A stretch of DNA of 64,000 nt, from contig CM077594.1 in assembly GCA_039654915.1 (NCBI GenBank), forward strand, positions 88,984,893 through 89,048,892, given 5' to 3'. Under the pieces are notes generated by a model. That model was given only the letters and a program-made list of their open reading frames with translations. It was not told where the DNA came from and ran no database searches. The DNA is from Aquilaria yunnanensis. Its lineage: Eukaryota; Streptophyta; Magnoliopsida; Malvales; Thymelaeaceae. Positions 34,186 through 46,100 of this stretch are shown here, one piece after another; the first letter of the stretch is position 1; every line of letters starts with the position of its first letter. The position numbers and the translations under genes were made by a program.

Positions 34186-35574
34186 ATGAGCAGTCCTATA
34201 TCAACCAAGAGAATTGCCCGATCAAGGCCTTCAATTGCACTTGTTTTAGTCTTTTCTTTGCTTCTCATCCTTAATGGTGATTCTTTAAACTCTTCCAATA
34301 TTATTTTTGTGGTTTTTTTTTTTCTGGATGTTCTGATCTATGAGGGATTTTGTCTGTTATAAGCTTTGGTGGTTCCAAGTTGATTCTATTTCTGTCTGGC
34401 AATTGATGGTGGTGTAGAAATCTGCCTCGAGTGCGTGGGCCTTGGAAACCATGAGCTGAGTTTTCTTTATTGTTGAATTTGCTGGCAAGCTTACATGCAC
34501 CACTAGAAAATAGGCTATTATCCGATGGCCATTTCCAATGGCTGTTGTGGAAAAATGCCTTCTGACAACCAGCTATTAGGAAGTTGTCCATCGACTAATT
34601 CTGCACTTGGAAATTTTGATGGTTATAATTGATAGAAAGTCTTTGATGATTGCAGTCAAAAAAGTTTTCAATGGCTGGCTGCCGGAAAAGTCACTGGAAA
34701 ATTTCTAACCATCATTGCTGAATTTTCGATGGACGGCTGTTGGAGAATGTCACTGTTGAATTTCTGACATCCAGGTATCAGAAGATGTCACGAATGATGT
34801 TCTTTTTTGGGTGGTAGATGAAAAAAAAAATTTTGTAAAAAAAATTGAAAAGAGAGGAAGAAGAAGAAGAGAAAGAACAAGGATGAAGAATATGGCGGGA
34901 AAGAGATGGAAGGGTAGGAAAACAAACCGAAAAAAGAAGAAGAAAAAGATGGCATGGGGAGAGAGAAAGAGAGAAGGAGGGTGGAATAAGAAGATGGCAA
35001 TAAAGAGGATGAGGAAGAAAGAAGAAGAAAGAGATGGCAAGGAAAAGGGGAGGGTAGAAGAAGAGGAAAACAAAAAAAATAAAAGAAATACATTAGAGAG
35101 GAAAGAGGAGAATTTTGTACAAAAAAGTTGATTTTAAAATTTTATCTCCAACATTATAAAACCATCATTTCTCCATCAAACCTCATCTTCCACTTCCATC
35201 ATTTCCTTTTTTTTTTCTCACAAAATTCCCTCCCTTCCCCTCTTAATATATTTTGTAGAAAAATTCCGGACAAATTTGGATATTAATTTTTTTTCTTTAC
35301 ATATTCAATAGTATGTTTGTTTTTATGCTTTTGCCTTATAATGTGTACAGGGATAAAAGTAGATGCAGACTGTGCTCAAGAAATACCAATGCAACCATGT
35401 ACTTTCGATCTATGTTATGAGCAGTGCAATTCACTCGATATCGCCAGTGGAGAGGAAAGATGCATTGGGACCAGAAGAAAGAGAATATGTTGTTGTTTCC
35501 CAACAATTAATGGTTATGAAGCTGATGATGAAAGAGCTGAGGATGATGGTGATGATGAGGCGCCAAATCCGTAG
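34186..35574 (+). CDS. Defensin-like Cys-rich secreted peptide gene, 2 exons
   Basis: Exon 1 (34,186-34,276) encodes a basic start and a hydrophobic segment typical of a signal peptide (SIALVLVFSLLLILNG). The donor is G|GTGATT. The intron (34,277-35,350) ends TGTACAG, and exon 2 (35,351-35,574) continues in phase. The mature part has eight Cys: DADC, QPC, DLC, EQC, ERC and a CCC triplet, then an acidic tail (DDERAEDDGDDE). A signal-peptide exon followed by one mature-peptide exon is the usual defensin-like gene structure. Such peptides act outside the cell in defence or signalling. The 1,074-bp intron holds a long purine-rich tract (34,840-35,110). The gene lies on the 5.4-kb insertion. Expression is unknown and the acidic tail is unusual. 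Confidence 0.62.
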
Positions 35575-36268
35575 TACTACATCACCCATCCTACTATAGG
35601 TAGTCCAAGGAATATATACGTGCTTATATATGTGCATTTGTATTTATGACGGTGATAGGATAATAGACTACAGACGTGACAAGTGGATCTAGGCTGTCCG
35701 TAGCTATAGGTTCCACGCGGTCTATGTTATGTTACTTTTTAGGTTTTTTGTTTTTGTGAGGGGCTAGATGAGTATACATATGCTTGTGGTTAATCAAGGT
35801 GTAGGTTGCATCTTGAATGTTTGGCTTGACAATAAATCTTTATAAGTTCTTCTTTTTTGTTTTTTCTTAAGTCACGGCTAATTAATGAGTGTGATTACAT
35901 CTACATTTTAGCCCTCGAATGTTAAGACACTGTGCCAAAAATGAAAAGTTTGGGTTCGTTAGTTTAGGTGAGAATGGGGTATTTAGTCTTAGAACTTTTA
36001 AGACTGAAAGTGATATTTCGCTTGTAAGCGGAGTACTTGGCTTAGTGCAAAGGTGTGTAGCATCCAAGTAAATCAAACAAGAAAGGTACAAAAAATGAAA
36101 AATCTTTTCACAAGAGAAGTGATATGGTTTACACAGTTGAGCTCGCAGGATTCAAAAAGGAAGAGTTGGACACTAGTCTCAAAATGCAAAGTCATGCAGA
36201 TAGATGTACAACTTAAGAAACTTATCAACTTAACCACTTTCATAACTAACATTTGTCCGGTTGCTATG

Positions 36269-37320
36269 TCAAGTTGTTGTTTTGGTAAGTGAAAGTATGG
36301 TAGAGACCATCAGCTTGTAGTAAATAGGTTTTGTTAAGTAAGCATCCATCCCTACCTTCAAGCATTTGGCTTCTTCCGAGGACATTGCATGCGCTATAAG
36401 TGCAACTATCGGGATATGCCAACCGATTCCTTCTTCCGATCTCTTTAGAGCTTTTGTTGCTTCAAAACCATCCATCTTAGGCATCTGTGTTAGTTTTTCC
36501 AACAAAACAAGAAGATGATGAGTCAGGCTACACTAGTGTGCTACACAAGTAATGCTAGCTATCAAATGTGTAAGCATTATTATGTTTTGGTTCTTACTTG
36601 ACAGTCCATTAGGATCAAGTCATATGGAGGCAGTGTGTGAGGTTCTGTTTCTGGTCTTTTGCCATCATCATTTTCACCAACGAGTGCACAGTTAAGGGCT
36701 TCTACTGCTTGCAGCCCATCCCCAACAGCAAGCACCATGGCTCTCATCTTTTTAAGCATTATGGTGGCGACTCTTTGAAGCATGGGTGTGTCTTCTCCCA
36801 GTAATTTCCTTAGGCCTTCCAGAGATTTCTGTCCGTTTGCACTTTTACTCAAATATGCTTGTTTCTTTGAACTGCTGCTGGTTGAACATTGGCCTGAGCT
36901 TAGAGAGTTTCTGGTATTAGTTCCTTCTATGTCAGGTAACTGAGGTTTGGCATAGCAGAAACCTTTCCCTAAATTGTTGTCCTCTAGATCAGAGAGGTCA
37001 GCTAAAGAGTTCTTAAGACCATTGAAGTTTAATGGACTAGAATTCAACTATGTTTCTTTTTCTTGCTCGCCGATATGCAAAAAAGTTAATGAATAGGCAC
37101 CACATGCCTCTGATGCATCAGAATTATCAGAGCTACAACTGTCAAAGTTGGTTGAGTTGAGGTTTAAGCATTCATGTGCATTTCCCTCTTTGCTCATGCT
37201 TCAAGTAGTATTTGAACTTCTATTTTTAAGTGCAAAATTCCTATCATTTATGACAGTTTCCAGTATCTGAACCATTTTTTTCTTGTACAAAGGTTTATTC
37301 TCGCGAGTATATGACCTTTC
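36269..37320 (-). pseudogene. receiver-domain fragment of an AHK1-type histidine kinase
   Basis: Read on the minus strand, this is the C-terminal end of a hybrid histidine kinase. A Ser/Asn-rich linker leads to the receiver domain (LEGLRKLLGEDTP, YDLILMDCQ with the phospho-acceptor Asp, LTKPI with the conserved Lys). The order and wording match the osmosensor-like histidine kinase 1 group. A GT-AG intron (36,485-36,597) still splits the domain between DCQ and MPKMDG, so the copy came from DNA, not RNA. TAG at 37,048-37,050 and TGA at 37,201-37,203 interrupt the frame, and the conserved Thr of the receiver is Ile (VALIAHAMS). The fragment stops at the LTR junction. Kinase and sensor domains are absent. 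Confidence 0.85.
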
Positions 37321-38066
37321 CTTTGAAGTTCACAGCAAATTACATATCATAATATATGTGTTGTCCTTAGCATTTTTCTTGCAGGTGAAGATCTCTTACT
37401 GAAAATTACAAATTCCCACTCCCTTATCTTATGTTGTGCAGTTTCTGACCGTATAGAGCCCGATAACCGCTGAGGGTTGTCATGGTAGTCTTTTGTCGAA
37501 GGTATATCGTTATGGGGATCTTTATGATTATAGTTTTCTTTGTTACTTGTCGATGAAGTAATAGTACTAACTATAGTATTTTCTTGGCCGCAAAGGCTAG
37601 CAATACGTGGATAGACTTCTGCAACTCGCTACTAGGACTCATCTCCAATATGGGAGTTAGATTGGAGGATCTCAGTAGAGGGTTGTACATGTTTATGCCT
37701 AGTTGCCTCCCGTGCTTATGTTTAGAGCTTTAGACTCTAGGGTTGCTCTTGGGTGAGGGTCATTAGTCTACTTTTGTTGAATGGCCTCACATGGTTATTA
37801 TGTGTAGTAATGATAGTACAAATGTTGATTATTTGTGCTTTGACTATTTGAACTTGATTTTTATGAAAAGGGCCTTAGCCAAAGGAATGTTTTACGGTTT
37901 CTATGCACTCAAGTCAAAGCTAAATGAGAATACATCTTGCATTTTCTATGTTACTCAACTAGTTTTATGAAGTTTTAATTCACGCACATATATAACTAGC
38001 TAATTGCAACCACCGTGAGATTTGTTCTCACAGGTTTCCTGGGTAGGGCCAAGGGTGGCCATGTCA
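37321..38066 (+). repeat. right LTR of the chromovirus, second part
   Basis: It aligns with 24,703-25,436 and ends GGCCATGTCA directly before the ACCGG target duplication (38,067-38,071). The left edge is uncertain by about 12 bases. Confidence 0.9.
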
Positions 38067-38071
38067 ACCGG

Positions 38072-39290
38072 GCTTCATCCACCCTTAGATACCGTAGGCA
38101 CCGTTCCCTTAACCCTCCCCCAAAGCCTCTATTCAAGAGAAAGCCTCTTTTTCTAGCCCTTGTGCCTATGGCCGTGGCTTCCACTTTCTAAGGTTGCAAC
38201 CCTGGCATCTCAAGAGCTATATGCTCCTTTAGCACTGCAGCTCCCACTTCTTAGGGTTGTGGCTTTGGCACCCAAAGCCTTGCACCCGAAAGTGACACCC
38301 TAAGCATTTTTTGAGGCCTCCAAACCCCTCCAAATATGCTTGGAATGCCTCCCCACATCACATACCTACAAAACAACATTTCTAGACGACAATGCACCAT
38401 TCCTTTCAAGCTTGTGATGCCTTATAAGACCACACTAAGCTTGAATTTAACACCTATCCATCATGAACAATATTATCCACCAATCAATGTCTTTCACCAA
38501 ATTACTTGAATCCAACAAGCAAACATATTGTGAATAGCATCAATTACATGAATATAATAAATCCCTTACCACAATCCATAAAACTCAAGTCTTAAGGGAT
38601 TCCACTAGGTTTCCTAGGTTCTAAGGCATAAACAAGGAATATGGAACTAAATTAAAGCAATCCAAGCAAAACCTAAGCACCACAAAGCTTAAAAAACAAG
38701 AAAACAATATAGGCAAGAGGTTACCTCAGAAATCAACCCATGCCCAAGCATAAAAACACCCCAAATGCTTTAAAACCATGCAAAACAAGCCTCTTCTTGC
38801 GTGGGCATCATGTAAACATTCAATTTTACTAAGAAACCATGATTTCGTGAAGATTTGAGAAAGAGATGGAGGCGGAGAGAGTGAGCTACAAAAATGAGAT
38901 GGAAAGACTGAGTGAATAGTAGCAAAAACCCTATCCCCAACAAGTTTTTATACATAAATGCTCTTCCTCCCCAAACTTTTCCAAGTTTTGTAAAAGAACC
39001 CCTTCTCCAAATAGTAATTAAGCTTTTCCAACATTTAGAAAAATTTTCACTAACTTGGGACTTGGGTTTTAAAACACATTTTGACTTTTAGGACTCATCC
39101 CGACCCTCTGAGGTGTAAAATTACTACTTTACCCTCAGGTGAACCTAGTTCCATAAACCACTCAAAACCAATTATCCCTTGAATAACTTACTTGATTTTG
39201 CTAATTAACTTCTAATTAAGATATTTAAGTTAGAGATTTATAGAATTACCTTACTTAGCGAGTTTTTTGTCAAAAGGACTATAACTATAA
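38072..39290 (-). mobile_element. antisense Tekay-like LTR, 5' half
   Basis: On the minus strand this begins with AACTCGCTAAGTAAGGTAAT (near 39,265), comparable to AACTCAACTGAGGGAGGTAA at the start of the chromovirus LTR, and follows the same order of blocks. It joins 21,624-23,050 if the chromovirus and one ACCGG copy are removed. The 5' end and target duplication are not resolved. Confidence 0.6.
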
Positions 39291-42200
39291 GTTGTACCAA
39301 ATGACAAGGGGTTTTATAGTTTTTCCTTTAAATTATTAATTTTTTATATATATTTAGATGTAGAGATTGTCTCTCTTTTTCTTTCTTTATTAGTGTCAAA
39401 GATAGTACAAGTTCAAAAGTAATGTATAAGTTTCTAAAAAATAGAATGAGACAAATTGGGCAGAAGGGGCATATTTGTACTAATGTTTTCATTTTAATAG
39501 CATTCAACCACTATAATTTTTGTATAGTTAAATCTACCATTAATGTTTTTGCTTGAGTAAAATTTGTCATTAAGATATTTGATGCAAGACCAATTGCCCG
39601 GTTACATGACTAATGTAGATAATATACCATTTTCTTGTGGAATATTATGTGGTTTGTGGTAATGACATGGTTGATTCAGAAAGGGAAAAAAGGTCATGCC
39701 AAAAAATAAAACTTCTCTCCTCATTGCATTGTACATTTTATCTCTAAACTATAATCTATAATGCACATCAATTCCTATACTAAAAAAAATAGCATGAAAA
39801 GCATCTTTTTCCCCAATTCTCTAGCATGCAATCTAGTTCTTGGTTTGAAGTTCAATTCCTGACCTAATTGATGATAGATTTTTACCTAAAACATTAAGTT
39901 TTCTCTAGCCATCAACCACTGCCTATGAGCTTGTAGAAGATTTGGTTATTTGATCCAAACATCATACCATCATTGGTCGAGGATTTCTAAAGCTCAAAAT
40001 GGAGATTCATCAACTGCTTGCAATTACCCTTAGCAGATTTCATCCTAAGGTTATGCTCCAATCAACAAGTGTAATTGGTTTGTTGGCTGCTATGGTGATT
40101 TGTTCCATGGCAAGTCAGAATGAGACTTAGGTGAGTTCTTTATTGTTAGCCAAGTTTCCAATATCTTTTTAAGGCTATCGTCTTACATATCTTTTAGTAA
40201 TCTGCAGGTTGGCAAAAACCTCTCATGGCTTTTATGGCTTTTGTATTGCTACCCACCTCGCTCTTGGCTCTGTTACTGGCATTGCCATCTGCATCACCAA
40301 CGGCCACCACCATAGCCACCATTCACCTATACTATACTATAATATAATGATAAAAAATACTTTTTAGAAAAAAAAATCTTAAGATCGCTTTAATTTTAAT
40401 TTTTTTTTGTGTAATTGGTTGAATATCTAGAAAAATATATGAAATATGGAGAACATGGACCAGATAATCGGGTTGTATAGAATGAAAGAGACAAAAAATT
40501 CTAGTTTAACCTTTAAACTTATACATTTCTTCCAACTTTGCTCATTAATTTTATCTTGTGCCCAATTAGCTCCACAATTTTTTTCATATATTTGAATTAG
40601 AAAAAAAAAAGATCTTGGCAAAAAAAGTTTTAGGCTAGATAGGAAAATGTATGAAAGTTAAAGTGCTAGTATAAAACTTTTTCCATTATTCTAATTGTCA
40701 GTGAAGAGAAGAGACTAACCAATTTTATATATTTCTTAAGGTAAAATAGGACATATTTTTTTATTCTAATAAATATGAAAATTATGAGGATTCATTAAAA
40801 AATGAAAAGGAGTATAATTATTTAATTACATATTTTGATTAACAATTTTTTTTAAGAAAAAGAGGATCCATGGACTTTCATATATTATACATCATCTGCC
40901 ACTATTTGAGGAAGATAAAATCATGGAAAATTGACGATTATTATTGAAGGGAAGTGGGAGAGATGGCAAAGGTGTACCATGACTTCATTATGGCCCAGTT
41001 TGGTATTAGTATTAATGATTAACACTAGAGTTTTGAAAACAATTATTTAAGAGTAGTTTTTAACTTTTAGGTTCAACAGTTTGATCTCCATCATTAATAA
41101 ATTGTTCAAACACTAATTACAAAAAATTTTCCCAAATGAGGCCTACATGATTTATTTCAAACTTTACTCATAGTCCCTTGAATTTGTTTTTCTTAATCCT
41201 ATAATAACAATATTTTCATGTATTATGTGTTTATGACACTTTTATTCTAATATTGATGTACACATTGCTCTTCCTTTCACATAAGCTTGCCATCTGTAGT
41301 TGCCATATCATTATTTTAACCGTAATACTTTAATAACAATGGTAGATGTCTACTCAAATAAAAAAGTTACTGGTAGATTTCATTGCAAACAAACTATAAT
41401 GGCAAAGTTATGTTGTAGCCAATATATTTATGGTAAATTCACCCCTTTTATTGAGATAAATTGCATTTCATCCAACCTTTAGTTGCATCTTTTTTTTTGT
41501 AAACCCTTCATGTCATTAGTAAGCTTAAGTTATTCATACATTCTAGTATTCTAAAAACATCCCAACTTTTAGAGTTTGGTATAACTGGTTAATTGTGTGT
41601 GTACAATATGCTTTAAAACCACACTCTACCTACAAGTGCACGGATTGTTTTGGAGTGTAGGAGTGTGAGTATCAATCCCATGAAAATTGTTGACTAAATT
41701 GAATAATTACCATCACTTTCACAACTAGCTTTAGCTAAACTACCAATAAATGGGGAATTCTATTCTACTTAATTAATCTACTTCTAATGAAGAACCTAAA
41801 TTCCTAAGACTATGTAAGTACTCAACGACTAAACAAAGACAAGCAACACTTTCTAACTAAAGGTTTTCTTAACACTAAGATAAGCACACTTCTTATGGTT
41901 TTTGTTACTTGACTAGGTTAGTTAGGTGAGTTACCCATTGGGTTTAGAATCTCCTACTTGTTGGTGATGATTCTAAATGGGCTTTCACTTTCCCAATTCA
42001 AGGATCATTCTCTCAAGCTTAAATTAGCAAGGATTTTTATCACAATTGTTAATCCAAAAGGGTGCATTATAGAGAACACTCTTCTATCATCCTAGCAACC
42101 TAGACAAGTCTCCCAACATACCCAAGATTACCATCTTTTTCTCCTAGGTCCAATTCCTCTCACTATCCTAAGCATAAAGGAGAATTTATAAAGCCAATTG

Positions 42201-43130
42201 ATTATAGCTACAAATCAATCAAACAACAATAACATAAGGAGAATAAATAACAAGTATTGAGAGGAAAAACTAAACTCTCATTCATAAATTCATCCAAACA
42301 AAACCATTGTCAAGTAACTAAAATTATAGAAAGTATAAAACAAACTATTCCATGGCTAGAAGTAGAAGAAACACCTTCCTTGGATTCAACCCTACATTCA
42401 CTGAATCAAAGAAAGAAAGAGATGAAAGAAATAACCAAGAAATTCCTTTGTAAAAGCAATGGCTTGATCTCCAAGGTACTCCTAGCTCATTCTCTAAAAT
42501 AAGAATTCCAAGATGATAAACAAGAGAGAAAACTCACGAACACTAGGTTATTCTCTAAAATAAAGGCTAGCAAAATGAAGGGCTTTATATTTTGAATCTC
42601 TAAAACCTTAGCTAAAAATCATACAAAATGTGTCTTTTTTATTATCATTTTCCAACTTCCTCTAATTCTCCAATAGCATGGTTCGTAAGAGTGGGCCCTC
42701 AAGCTCCAAGAATGCTTATTTGAAAATGTGATCCTTTATTTGTCCGGATAAAAAGTGCGATCACATTTTTTGAAGTGTGGTCGCATTTTTCCCTCAACTG
42801 ATTAAGTGCAGTTGCAATTTTTAAAGTACGATTGCACTCTAACTCCTTGGGTTCTTTTTGCTCTTCCAAAAGTGTGATCGTATTTTTCAAAGTGCGGTTG
42901 CACTTTTTGACTCTTCAGGTCCTCTTTACTCCCAGCTCCTCCAATTTTTCATTTTGTCCAATTTTTCCCCAGTTCTATTCTTTACTCATTTAGGCCCTCC
43001 AAGATTAAAATGCAACCTACAAAGCTCAAGAGACTTAATTTTTTTTTTCTATTTTTTGATAGCTTGCATTACTGAGCTTAGTATAATCAACATCTTCTGT
43101 GAACTTTATATATGATAAATTTCATACTTT
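39291..43130. other. intergenic DNA with minor repeats
   Basis: No confident gene is seen. 39,999-40,310 may hold a two-exon fragment of an unrecognised membrane protein: an exon starting MEIHQLLAITL, then after a GT-AG gap a segment reading HGFYGFCIATHLALGSVTG followed by a His-rich end. It carries a stop at the junction. 41,600-41,760 resembles common dispersed plant repeat sequence (GTGCACGGATTG...). 42,735-42,915 holds a palindrome cluster listed separately. Confidence 0.35.
42735..42915. repeat. cluster of degenerate AAGTGCGRTCGCACTT palindromes
   Basis: Six related near-palindromes lie within 180 bp: GTGCGATCACATTTTTT, AAGTGTGGTCGCATTTTT, AAGTGCAGTTGCAATTTTT, AAAGTACGATTGCACT, AAGTGTGATCGTATTTTT and AAAGTGCGGTTGCACTTTTT. 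Confidence 0.7.
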
Positions 43131-46100
43131 TCTAGAGTTATATTATGGTTTTGTTGATCAGTGGTTTCATTTGATCAAACCGTAGAATGTCAATGACATT
43201 GATGATAAAAGGGTTTTATGGATCAAGGTAGAGAGTTTGATACTTCACGTTTTTAGCATTGGTTACTTTAGGGAATTTGGAAACATATAAGGCAATTTTT
43301 TCACAGTTGGTGATGAAATTTTATACATGAGGAGATTGGATGTGATGAGAATTTTGGTTATTTTATCTAAAAGAAGTTTTCCAAAGTCCTATATTATGAA
43401 TATTAAGGGGGTAGCTATTTCAATAACTTATTAAAGAAATAACCAATATGCAACTTATTGCTTGTTCCATTCGTGAATGGTCAGCTAGGGATGAATTCCC
43501 CATCATCATCATCCTATTACAATAAGGGGTATCATGCTCTTTTTATTCGTCAAGGGATTGATGCGTTAATCTTTTCCTTGAGAAGTTCAACAGATGATCT
43601 TCTAGATCGATGACTTAGATAAATAATAATTTTCTCTATGTTTTTATGGGTGGCTAGTTTATGTGTGTAGTTGCTCCATGAAGGTCCTTTCCATTAATAT
43701 TCATAGATTGTGTGGGGTGAGTAAGTAGTGGAATTTGGCATAATTCTTGGTTTATGAAGATCCTGAGATGACATTAGTTCAAAAGATAAAACTTCGTCCT
43801 TTTGATAATACATGGGTTCGGCAGCTTTGGAATAGGAATGGGCTTGACATTATTTGTAGCAAGTCAAAAGTTGCTTCAGGTCACTTATTGATCATATGAA
43901 AGCACACTTCTTTCAAGGTTGATGAATCTAAACTATCTCACTATTATATGCTTTTGAAAGGTTACTAAAACAATTAAATTTTTCAGGTTAGGTTGGTTGT
44001 GTGCATGCTCCTAATGTTCCCCTTTTGAGAAAGTCTTTGTGAGAGGATTTATATACTTTGAACAATGTTTTAGTTGGCCTCTAGTTGGTTAAAGGTGATT
44101 GGAATAAAGTTCTTTTTACTGAAAAAAAGCTTAGAGAAACTATTATTTCTTCCAATTGTGGTTGTTTTAGGACTTTGTTTCAGAGGTGGAATTGGTTGAC
44201 ATTCCAATGACTAGTTCCAAGTTTACTTGGTTTAATCTTCAAGCTAATCTCTTTATGAGTCGTATTGGTAGGTTTTTATTGTCCCCAAACTGGCTTTGAA
44301 ATTTTCCTCATACCCCTCAACGGTGCATTAACATGTTGTTATTATACGATTGTTGTTATATAGATGAAGTTAATTGGGGCTTAAAAGCTTCAAATTTTTC
44401 AATTGGTGGCTAGAGAATCTGGATTGTAAGAAGTATTTTCAGGAAACTTGATCGAAGTCTTCTCATTGTTGGTCAACAGGTTTTACATTAGTAGAGAAAG
44501 TTAATCGAGTTAGAAGTGTTTTTAAATATAAGTTCAGTAACACAATTAGTTCATTAAAGTCTGAGATCAGTGCTAAAAGGCAAGAGCAAAACCCATATGA
44601 CAAGTAGTTATGGAGTAAGGGTATTCAGCTAAAAGATAAGATTAGGGCTCTAAGAATGAAAGAGGTGGCAAACATTTATAAAAAACTGAGATCCATATAC
44701 ATGCATTTAAGGGGTTGTAATTCAAGGTGTTTCCATATTTTGATCAATAATCAAATTAATGCTAACTCTTTGTTAGCTACTAGTGTTAATGATGTAGTGT
44801 TCTCCAATCCAATAGATTCTAAAATAACAATTCAGGTATTTTTTAATAAAAAATTTTCCATGTTTGATGGGCCATTCTTATGATTTTTGAAAGGTGCCTT
44901 AAAGTGTCAATTTGATAGGGAAGGCCAAGCACTTGAGGTACCATTTTGAGACAATTCAAAAGCTCCTGGCCTAAATGGGTTAAGCTTCAAAGTCTTAAAA
45001 AAATTTTGGTCTGATATTAAGGATGATGTTGTGAGCCTTTTTTTTTTCTTATGTTAAATTTCATCAACCTGATAAGTTTTTGGTAATTTTGAACAATTCT
45101 TTTATCTCATTGATCCCCAAGAAGGTTTTCTTGGAGAACTTGAATGATTTTAGGCCAATTTTTCTTATTGGTTATATGTACAAGATTTTGGCTGAGGTAT
45201 TGGTTGAGAGACTTAAGCTTATGATGGGGCTAGCTTTGGGGATCATTAGTTTTGTTTTTTGAAGGGGAGCTAGATCCTGGACTATGTTCTGATAGAAAAT
45301 GACGTGTGATTCACAGTCTTTTAAAGTCATTAGAAGGTGGATTTATTTTGAGGGTTGATGTTGAAAAGGCTTACAATTCTGTATGGTAATACTTCCTTAA
45401 TAGATGAAGGATTAGATACATTTTGGCTTAAAATGGAAGGGATTGATTTTGTAGTGTTTGGGCACATCAATGTATCTATTTTTATCAATGGTTCTTCAAC
45501 AGGTCATTTTCCAATAAGGAGACGTTTACACCAAGGTGACCCACTGTCGCATTTTCTTTTTAATATTGTTGATGAAGGCCTTAGTGTGTTGATTTCCAAA
45601 GAATTAAAGGTCGGCCTATTTAGTGACATCAACGTTGGGAGAGTGCAATCTTTGAGGATTTATCATTTACAATTCATAGATGATAAATTGATTTTGTGTA
45701 AATTAGATAATGAGAGTTTGAAATAGGTAAAATGGGTGTTACGGTGTTTCCAGTTGTCAGTTAAGTTAAAAACTAATTTCTCCAAGAGTACTATGATTAA
45801 CGTAGGTCTGCATGAGAATGTGTAGAGGTGTAGGGTAAGGAAATCAGTCGCTCACTAGGGCATCTCCTTTTCCGATATCTTGGTTTGCCTATCAGAGCTA
45901 CTTCTCTCTTAAAATCTTTTCCTGCTCCGATCAGTGAGAGGTTTAGGGAGTGTCTTGCAAAATGGGACCAAATGAGAACCATCTTTCTTAACGAAAGTGG
46001 GATGGGTTTGTTCTTATTAAATTTATGCTGAACTCTTTCATACTTTATTTTCTTTCTTTATTTCAAATTCTTTTTAAAGTGGTGAATGAATTGGAAAGGC

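Larger units (their letters stand above)
31927..37320. mobile_element. 5.4-kb insertion inside the right LTR, class unresolved
   Basis: The two halves of the right LTR are separated by about 5.4 kb of unrelated DNA. This DNA carries a defensin-like gene (plus strand), a histidine-kinase receiver fragment (minus strand), an AT-rich half with a TA microsatellite and a nested MITE. CAAATTA occurs at the left edge (about 31,926-31,932) and again at the right edge (about 37,334) and may be a target duplication. If so, the edges shift by a few bases and a small LTR deletion must be assumed. No long terminal inverted repeat and no clear Helitron ends were seen. Gene capture by a Helitron or Pack-type element, or filler DNA from repair, are the alternatives. 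Confidence 0.7.
23051..38066 (+). mobile_element. Tekay/Del-type chromovirus, itself interrupted by a 5.4-kb insertion
   Basis: The two LTRs start TGTTAC[G/A]GCCCTC at 23,051 and 30,248 and both end ATGTCA. The 5-bp target duplication ACCGG is exact at 23,046-23,050 and 38,067-38,071. A tRNA-iMet-type primer-binding site follows the left LTR, and a polypurine tract precedes the right one. The internal region encodes decayed gag, protease, RT/RNase H, integrase and a C-terminal chromodomain. The right LTR is interrupted between 31,926 and about 37,321. The first 60 bases of the LTRs differ at four positions, all transitions, so the insertion is not recent. Confidence 0.93.

Noticed and set aside
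34750..35131. Open frames of about 100 codons on both strands
   Set aside because: A purine-rich low-complexity tract (GAA/AGA) within the intron of the defensin-like gene gives Lys/Arg/Glu or Ser/Phe/Leu runs only.
31927..37320. Helitron as the class of the 5.4-kb insertion
   Set aside because: A CTAA motif on the minus strand near the left edge would fit a 3' end, but no matching 5'-TC end next to the LTR and no clear hairpin were found; left unresolved.
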